Shown here: piece after piece, positions 14,126-19,316 of the stretch | Position numbering within the stretch: the stretch's first letter is position 1 | How the letters are laid out: every line of letters begins with the position of its first letter | Source of the DNA: Collinsella sp. | GTDB lineage: Bacteria > Actinomycetota > Coriobacteriia > Coriobacteriales > Coriobacteriaceae | Length of the DNA: 19,316 bases | Direction of reading: 5' to 3' | NCBI GenBank assembly: GCA_022745215.1 | Contig: JAIIWC010000033.1 | Span: 1 to 19,316, forward strand | Made by a program: the position numbers and the translations under genes | Notes under the pieces: generated by a model | What the model was told of the DNA's origin: nothing | Seen by the model: only the letters and a program-made list of their open reading frames with translations | Databases searched by the model: none

Positions 14126-15274
14126 TCATTCCCCCTTCCCGATAACGACGTCATTTCCAACGACGGCCGTATCCTTGGTGGTATCGACAGAGCCGAGCTT
14201 CACGCCCTCTTCGACCGTGGAGTTCTCGCCCAAAATAGCGCGGCAGATGTGCGCGCCGCTCTTAACGTGCGCGCCCGGCAGCAGCACGGAGTCCTCGACC
14301 ACGGCGCGCTCCTCGATGATGACATCGGTCGAAAGGATCGAGTGGCGAGCGGTGCCGTAGATCTTGCAGCCGTTGGAGACCAGGCAGTCGTCCAGGCGGC
14401 CGTCCGGGCCAATGTAGTGCGGCGGACGCGTGGTGATGTTGGACATGATGGGGAAGTTCTTGTCAAACAGATCGAACTCGGGGTTGTTGCCCAGCAGGTC
14501 CATCGAGGTCTCATGGAAGCTGGCGATGGTGCCGACATCCTTCCAAAAGCCGTGGAACTCGTAGCTGTACAGGCGCTTGTTCTCGCCGAGCAGCTTGGGG
14601 ATGATGTCCTTGCCAAAGTCGTGGCTCGAGCGCTGGTCCAGAGCGTCCTCCTCGAGCGCCTCGATCAGCACGTCGGCCGAGAAGATGTAGATGCCCATGG
14701 ATGCGAGGTTCGAATCGGGCTTCTCGGGCTTCTCGGTGAACTTGGTGATGCGGCCGTCCTCGGGGTCGGTGGTCAGGATGCCAAAGCGGCTGGCTTCCTC
14801 CCACGGCACGGGCATAACGCTCACCGTGAGGTCGGCGTTGTTCTCAATGTGCGTCTTGAGCATCTTGCGGTAGTCCATGCGATACAGGTGGTCGCCGGAA
14901 AGAATCAGGACGTACTTGGGGTCGTTGGCCTTGATGTAGTCGAGGTTCTGCGTAATGGCGTCGGCCGTGCCCGCATACCAGGCCCCGCCGGTCTGCGTCT
15001 CGTACGGCGGCAGGATCGACACGCCGCCGTCGCGGCTGTCCAGATCCCACGCCTCGCCGGAGCCCACGTAGGCATGCAGCAGGTAGGGACGATACTGCGT
15101 CAGAACGCCCACCGTGTCGATGCCCGAGTTGGAGCAGTTGGAGAGCGAAAAGTCGATAATGCGGAACTTGCCACCAAAGCTAACCGCCGGCTTGGCGATC
15201 TTTTGGGTGAGTGCCCCCAATCGGCTACCCTGTCCTCCTGCGAGGAGCATCGCGATGCATTCTTTCTTACTCAT
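14126..15274 (-). CDS. glgC: Glucose-1-phosphate adenylyltransferase (ADP-glucose pyrophosphorylase), catalytic subunit
   Basis: Makes ADP-glucose from glucose-1-phosphate and ATP, the committed step of bacterial glycogen synthesis. It has 382 residues, normal for the family. The catalytic loop GGQGSRLG near the N-terminus, the metal-binding Asp128 in LSGDHLY, and the sugar-phosphate-binding TEKPEKP segment are all present. A C-terminal left-handed beta-helix with hexapeptide-like repeats follows. The Shine-Dalgarno AAGGAG (15281-15286) lies about 6 bases before the ATG. It is followed by glgD after 4 bases and feeds glgA two genes on. It lies 106 bases after glgP, with a hairpin in the gap. 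Confidence 0.97.
   Translation of the reverse strand: MSKKECIAMLLAGGQGSRLGALTQKIAKPAVSFGGKFRIIDFSLSNCSNSGIDTVGVLTQYRPYLLHAYVGSGEAWDLDSRDGGVSILPPYETQTGGAWYAGTADAITQNLDYIKANDPKYVLILSGDHLYRMDYRKMLKTHIENNADLTVSVMPVPWEEASRFGILTTDPEDGRITKFTEKPEKPDSNLASMGIYIFSADVLIEALEEDALDQRSSHDFGKDIIPKLLGENKRLYSYEFHGFWKDVGTIASFHETSMDLLGNNPEFDLFDKNFPIMSNITTRPPHYIGPDGRLDDCLVSNGCKIYGTARHSILSTDVIIEERAVVEDSVLLPGAHVKSGAHICRAILGENSTVEEGVKLGSVDTTKDTAVVGNDVVIGKGE
14131..14140 (-). promoter_or_regulatory. Ribosome binding site of glgD inside the glgC 3' end
   Basis: GGGAAGGGGG on the - strand, 9 bases before the ATG at 14121. It lies within the last codons of glgC and favours coupled GlgC-GlgD synthesis. Confidence 0.55.
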
Positions 15275-15314
15275 CGATTTCTCCTTCTGTCATCGATGTT
15301 CCTAAACCCATTAG

Positions 15315-15345
15315 CGACGGGCGCGGCGCTCGGTCGCGCCCGTCG
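15315..15345 (-). terminator. Hairpin between glgP and glgC
   Basis: Perfect 11-bp stem CGACGGGCGCG (15315-15325) / 15335-15345 with a 9-base loop, about 36 bases after the glgP stop. On the - strand it is followed by CTAATGGGTTTAGG with no clear T-run. It may attenuate transcription into glgC or protect the 3' end of upstream message. Confidence 0.5.
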
Positions 15346-15380
15346 AATAATGCCGTGCTGCAAAGGGAGCTCGCGCGCCT

Positions 15381-17807
15381 TTACGCGTGCCAGATCTCGT
15401 CGCGGTACTCGCGAATGGTGCGGTCGCTCGAGAACCAACCGGAGGAGGCGGTGTTGAGCAGGGCCTTGCGGTTCCAGGTCTCCTGGTCGCCGTAGCTGTT
15501 CGTGAGCTTCTCCCAGGCGTCGACGTAGCTGCGGAAGTCTGCCATGACCAGGTCGGGGTCGTTGTTGTTCATGAGCTCGTTGTAGATGCTCTCGAAGTTG
15601 CCCGAAAGACCCGCAAAGGTGTTGTCCTTGAGCTCGTCCATCACGCGGCCCAGACGCTCGCGATCGTTGTTGAGCGTATCCCACGCAAAGTAGCTGTTCG
15701 ATGCCCAGAGCTGCTCGACCTCGGGGGCGGTCAGGCCAAAGATGGCCTCGTTCTCGCGACCGGCCAGGTCGGCGATCTCGATGTTGGCGCCGTCGAGGGT
15801 GCCCAGCGTAATGGCGCCGTTCATCATGAGCTTCATGTTGGACGTGCCCGAGGCCTCCTTGCCGGCCGTGGAGATCTGCTCCGAGATCTCGGCAGCAGGG
15901 TAGATGAGCTGGGCGTTGCTCACGCGGAAGTTGGGGATAAAGCAGACCTTCATGACCTCGTTGACGCGGGCGTCGTTGTTGATGACGTCTGCCACGGAGT
16001 TGATGAGACGGATGGTCTCCTTGGCAAAGGTGTAGCTCGAGGCCGCCTTGCCGCTAAAGATGAAGGTCGTCGGCGTCACGTGGAAGTTGGGGTCGGCGAT
16101 GCGACGGTTGTAGATGTCCATCACCTTCATGATGTTCATGAGCTGGCGCTTGTAGGCGTGGAAGCGCTTCACCTGAACATCGAAGACAGTGTTGGGGTCG
16201 ATGACCAGACCGGTCTCGGCCTTAACGTAGGCGGCCAGACGCTCCTTGTTGGCGCGCTTGGAGGCACCCACGGCCTTCAGGAACTCGCTGTCGTTCTGGA
16301 ACTCCTTGAGTTTCTCCAGCTCAAAGGCGTCCTTGAGCCAGCCGTCGCCAATGGCCTCGGTCACGAGCTTGGCGTAGGTGGGGTTGGCCTCGGCAAAGAA
16401 GCGACGGTGCGAGATGCCGTTGGTCTTGTTGTTGAACTTCTCGGGCGTGAGGGCGTAGAAGTCCTTGAGCACGATGTTCTTAATGATGTCGGAGTGAATC
16501 TTGGCCACGCCGTTGACGCTGTGGCTGCAGATCACGGACAGGTTGGCCATGCGAATCTCGCCGTCCCACAGGATAGCAGTCTGGCGCAGACGCTCCTGCC
16601 AGCCCTCCTGCGTGGTGTCGAACGACTCGTGCCAACGACGGCTGATCTCGTCGATGATCTGGTACACGCGGGGGAGGAGCTTGGAGAACGTGCCGATGGG
16701 CCACTTCTCCAGAGCCTCGGGCAGGATGGTGTGGTTGGTGTAGCTCACGACCTGCGTCACGATGTTCCAAGCGTCGTCCCACTCAAGCTTCTTCTCGTCG
16801 ATGAGGATGCGCATGAGCTCGGGGCCGCACATGGCGGGGTGCGTGTCGTTGGTGTGGATGGCCACAAACTGCGGCAGCAGCTCCCAGTTCTCGCCGTGCT
16901 CCTTCTCAAAGGTGTCGAGCAGGCTGTAGATGCCGGCCGAAACAAACAGGTACTCCTGCTTCAGGCGCAGCAGACGGCCGTGCTCGCCGGCGTCGTTGGG
17001 GTAGAGGATGGCGCTGATGGCCTCGGCCTCGGCGCGCTCGGCGTCGGCCAGGGCATAGTCGCCGCGGTTGAAGGCCTCCAGATCGAAGTGCTCCTCGACC
17101 GGCTCAGCAGCCCAGACGCGCAGCTTGTTGACAGTCTCGCCGGCATAGCCCACCACGGGGATGTCGTAGGGAACGGCCAGGATATCCTGCGTGTCCACCG
17201 TGCGGTAGAACGTGCGGCCGTCCTCCTCAAAGCCCTCAACGTGGCCACCAAACTTGATGGTCACGGCCTTGTCCTGACGACGGACCTCCCAGGGATAGCC
17301 GTGGGTGAGCCACTCGTCGGTGGTCTCGACCTGGCTGCCGTTGACGATCTCCTGCTTAAACAGACCGTAGCGGTAGCGCATGCCGTTGCCGTAGCCGGCA
17401 ATGCCCTCGGCTGCCATGGAATCCAGGAAGCATGCGGCCAGGCGGCCCAGGCCACCGTTGCCCAGAGCCGGATCGGGCTCCTGGTTCTCGATGACGGACA
17501 GGTCGAAGCCCATGTCGTCGAGCGCCTCGGCGACCATGTCGCGCACGCCAAAGTTGAGCAGGTAATTGTCGAGCAGGCGGCCGATCAAAAACTCGATCGA
17601 GAAGTAGTACACGCGCTTTTTACCCTCGGCGGTGGCGCGGGCGTCGCTCTTGGTGGCAACGGTGCGCGCCTTCTCGGCCACGAGCTTGGCCAGGGCGTTA
17701 AAGCGGTCGAGGTCGCTCGCGGCCTCGACGCTCTTGCCGCTAATGCTCATGACGGCATCGCGATAGAGCTCGGTAAACTCCTGCTTGTTGTCGAAGATCT
17801 TATTCAT
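15381..17807 (-). CDS. glgP: Glycogen/alpha-glucan phosphorylase
   Basis: PLP-dependent GT35 enzyme that releases glucose-1-phosphate from the non-reducing ends of alpha-1,4-glucans in the cytoplasm. It has 808 residues, a normal length for bacterial GlgP/MalP. The conserved N-terminal block YYFSIEFLIGRLLDNYLLN and the loop PALGNGGLGRLAACFLDS are present. The PLP-lysine signature EASGTSNMKLMMNGA places the cofactor lysine at residue 659. The Shine-Dalgarno AAAGGAA lies just before the ATG at 17807. It lies between glgB and glgC, so degradation and synthesis genes share one strand and probably one message. Unlike GlgB and GlgA it has no low-complexity tail. Preference for glycogen over maltodextrin is not decided by sequence alone. 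Confidence 0.97.
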   Translation of the reverse strand: MNKIFDNKQEFTELYRDAVMSISGKSVEAASDLDRFNALAKLVAEKARTVATKSDARATAEGKKRVYYFSIEFLIGRLLDNYLLNFGVRDMVAEALDDMGFDLSVIENQEPDPALGNGGLGRLAACFLDSMAAEGIAGYGNGMRYRYGLFKQEIVNGSQVETTDEWLTHGYPWEVRRQDKAVTIKFGGHVEGFEEDGRTFYRTVDTQDILAVPYDIPVVGYAGETVNKLRVWAAEPVEEHFDLEAFNRGDYALADAERAEAEAISAILYPNDAGEHGRLLRLKQEYLFVSAGIYSLLDTFEKEHGENWELLPQFVAIHTNDTHPAMCGPELMRILIDEKKLEWDDAWNIVTQVVSYTNHTILPEALEKWPIGTFSKLLPRVYQIIDEISRRWHESFDTTQEGWQERLRQTAILWDGEIRMANLSVICSHSVNGVAKIHSDIIKNIVLKDFYALTPEKFNNKTNGISHRRFFAEANPTYAKLVTEAIGDGWLKDAFELEKLKEFQNDSEFLKAVGASKRANKERLAAYVKAETGLVIDPNTVFDVQVKRFHAYKRQLMNIMKVMDIYNRRIADPNFHVTPTTFIFSGKAASSYTFAKETIRLINSVADVINNDARVNEVMKVCFIPNFRVSNAQLIYPAAEISEQISTAGKEASGTSNMKLMMNGAITLGTLDGANIEIADLAGRENEAIFGLTAPEVEQLWASNSYFAWDTLNNDRERLGRVMDELKDNTFAGLSGNFESIYNELMNNNDPDLVMADFRSYVDAWEKLTNSYGDQETWNRKALLNTASSGWFSSDRTIREYRDEIWHA

Positions 17808-17861
17808 ACGTTCCTTTCCCCCGGGGATGTTTCTCCCGGAACGGTTATGACATGTATCCTA

Positions 17862-17892
17862 CGCCCCCGCGGGGCGGGTATTACAGCTGTAA
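17862..17892 (-). promoter_or_regulatory. GC hairpin and 12-bp palindrome between glgB and glgP
   Basis: CGCCCC (17862-17867) / GGGGCG (17871-17876) form a tight 6-bp hairpin. Next to it, 17881-17892 is the perfect palindrome TTACAGCTGTAA, 8 bases after the glgB stop. They may be a weak terminator plus a protein-binding site, or chance. No convincing promoter for glgP was found in 17808-17900. Confidence 0.35.
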
Positions 17893-17900
17893 CGGCTTTG

Positions 17901-19316
17901 TTACGCATCCTTGGCAGACGGCTTAACAGAAGCAGACTTTGCCTTGGTAGCGCCCTTTTTGGCAGCCGGCTTCTTGGTCGCGGTAGCCTTAGCAGCGGGC
18001 TTTACGGCAGCCTTAGCCTTGGTCGTCGTAGCCTTAGCCTTAGCCTTAGCCGGTGCCTTCTTGACCGCAGCAGCCTTGGGCTTCACCGAGGACGCGCGCT
18101 TGCGCGTGGCCTTCTTAGGCTCCTCGACCACCGGCGGCTTATAGCTGCTGGGACCGCGGCGCTTGAGCACCACACCTGCCAGGCCGGGCACCTTGATCTC
18201 GATGGAGTCCATCTGCCCGTTCCAGGGGTAGGGCTCGCTCGAGCAGGTGTAGGGCTCCTCGCCGGCGTATCCGCTGCCACCGAACTCGGGACGGTCGGAA
18301 TCGAAGATGACCTCCCAGTCACCCTCGCGCGGCACGCCCACGCGGAAGCTCTCGTAGCTCGCCGGGTCAAAGTTGATCAGGATCACCAGATCGTCGTCCA
18401 CATCCTCGCCCTGGCGCACAAAGCTCACGATGGACTGCTTGGAGTTGTCCGCGTCGATCCAGGTAAAGCCGTCGTCGGTGTATCCGCGTTCGTACAGGGC
18501 GGGCTCGGCGGTGTACAGGTGGTTGAGCGCCTTGATAAACGCCTGATGATGACGGTGAGTCTCGTACTCCTCGGTCAGGAACCACTGGATGGACTCGTAA
18601 TAGCGCCACTCAATAAACTGGCCGATCTCGTTGCCCATAAAGTTGAGCTTGGCACCGGGGTGCGTCATCTGGTAGAAGGCCAGCGTGCGCAGGCCGGCAA
18701 ACTGGCGCCACCAGTCGCCCGGCATGCGGCCGATGAGCGAGCACTTGCCGTGCACGACCTCGTCGTGACTCAGCGGGCAGATGAAGTTCTCGGTAAAGGC
18801 GTACATGATGGAGAACGTGAGCAGGCCGTGGTTGCCGGGGCGCCACGGAAAATCGGTCTGCATGTAGTGCAGGGTGTCGTTCATCCAGCCCATGTCCCAC
18901 TTGTAGTGGAAGCCCAGGCCGCCGTCCTGCGGCGGATAGGTCACGAGCGGCCACGCGGTGGACTCCTCGGCCATCATCATCACGTCGGGGTAGTGGGCCT
19001 CAACGGCGCAGTTGACCTGGCGGATAAACGCGCTGGCGTCCAAGTCCTCCTCGGTACCGTACTTGTTGAACTTCTTTTGGCCCGGATCGTCGATGCCAAA
19101 GTTGAGGTACAGCATGCTGGACACGCCGTCCATGCGAATGCCGTCCACGTGGAAGTTCTCGAGCCAGTACAGCACGTTGGAGACCAGGAAGGAGCGGACC
19201 TCGCCACGGGCAAAATCGAACTTGTGCGTGCCCCAGTTGGGGTGAATCTCGTGCTCAAACAGCATGTGGCCGTTAAAGGTGGCAAGGCCGTGGGAGTCGG
19301 CGCAAAAACCACCGGG
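17901..19316 (-). CDS. glgB: 1,4-alpha-glucan branching enzyme with basic C-terminal tail (N-terminus outside window)
   Basis: GH13 enzyme that cuts alpha-1,4 chains and re-attaches them in alpha-1,6 linkage to make glycogen branches. 471 residues are visible; the frame is open to the window edge on the - strand. The edge reads GGFCADSHGLATFNGH, a conserved GlgB block, so the ATG at 19265 is internal and not the start. Catalytic residues: nucleophile Asp in FHVDGIRMDGVSS (codon 19128-19130), acid Glu in MMAEEST (18966-18968) and Asp in LSHDEVVHGK (18762-18764). A C-terminal beta domain ends near KRRGPSSY, then a 79-residue Lys/Ala tail is added. The missing N-terminal part should contain the carbohydrate-binding domain(s). 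It heads the visible gene cluster; its promoter is outside the window. Confidence 0.95.
   Translation of the reverse strand, partial: PGGFCADSHGLATFNGHMLFEHEIHPNWGTHKFDFARGEVRSFLVSNVLYWLENFHVDGIRMDGVSSMLYLNFGIDDPGQKKFNKYGTEEDLDASAFIRQVNCAVEAHYPDVMMMAEESTAWPLVTYPPQDGGLGFHYKWDMGWMNDTLHYMQTDFPWRPGNHGLLTFSIMYAFTENFICPLSHDEVVHGKCSLIGRMPGDWWRQFAGLRTLAFYQMTHPGAKLNFMGNEIGQFIEWRYYESIQWFLTEEYETHRHHQAFIKALNHLYTAEPALYERGYTDDGFTWIDADNSKQSIVSFVRQGEDVDDDLVILINFDPASYESFRVGVPREGDWEVIFDSDRPEFGGSGYAGEEPYTCSSEPYPWNGQMDSIEIKVPGLAGVVLKRRGPSSYKPPVVEEPKKATRKRASSVKPKAAAVKKAPAKAKAKATTTKAKAAVKPAAKATATKKPAAKKGATKAKSASVKPSAKDA
17904..18140 (-). repeat. GlgB tail: lysine/alanine-rich low complexity
   Basis: These bases encode the last 79 residues of GlgB. 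By my count there are about 23 Lys and 24 Ala but only three acidic residues, so the tail is strongly basic. It contains AKAKAKATTTKAKAAVK-type repeats and TRKR near its start. The 14-bp string GCGCTTGCGCGTGG at 18096-18109 is identical to two sites in the GlgA tail. Confidence 0.85.

Noticed and set aside
14102..15457. Long + strand frame opposite glgC
   Set aside because: Antisense shadow of a fully recognisable glgC; the sequence has no family features.
17911..18144. Similar + strand hydrophobic frame opposite the GlgB tail
   Set aside because: Same artefact of the Lys/Ala-rich sense strand; no ribosome binding site.

Overview
This is a high-GC bacterial chromosome window with compact operons. 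The nature and order of the genes, the GlgC/GlgD pair and the GC-rich codon use suggest an actinobacterial gut anaerobe of the Coriobacteriia type (Collinsella-like). That placement is inference; the window contains no rRNA or other marker that fixes it. I saw no tRNA or rRNA gene, CRISPR array, insertion sequence, integrase or phage gene.

Left part (1-6581, + strand), information processing. The 3' end of gltX (glutamyl-tRNA synthetase) is closed by a terminator. It is followed by priA (replication restart helicase) and def (peptide deformylase). A 321-base gap then holds a very long inverted repeat (24-bp perfect arms) and a terminator-like hairpin. After it come fmt (Met-tRNA formyltransferase) and rsmB (16S rRNA m5C methyltransferase), joined by an ATGA overlap. 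Def and Fmt act at the two ends of the formyl-methionine cycle. fmt and early rsmB are visibly richer in T-ending codons than gltX, priA and def.

Convergence (6582-6722). A second palindromic element and a strong bidirectional terminator separate the + strand genes from the - strand block.

Right part (6723-19316, - strand), glycogen metabolism. In transcription order: glgB (branching enzyme, N-terminus outside the window), glgP (phosphorylase), glgC and glgD (ADP-glucose pyrophosphorylase catalytic and non-catalytic subunits), glgA (glycogen synthase), a 1098-residue GH13 amylase fused to a GH77 4-alpha-glucanotransferase, and a small FmdB-type zinc-ribbon protein. Together they cover ADP-glucose supply, chain elongation, branching, phosphorolysis and debranching/disproportionation. 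The fusion gene has its own candidate promoter with an operator-like palindrome.

The most unusual signal is that GlgA and GlgB, the two enzymes that build the polymer, both end in long Lys/Ala/Thr/Pro low-complexity tails resembling histone H1 or HU-type tails (about 289 and 79 residues). The tails share a TRKR word encoded by an identical 14-bp DNA string. GlgC, GlgD, GlgP and the fusion enzyme have no such tail. I did not find an entirely unknown multi-gene system; the tailed glycogen enzymes are the best candidate for undescribed biology.
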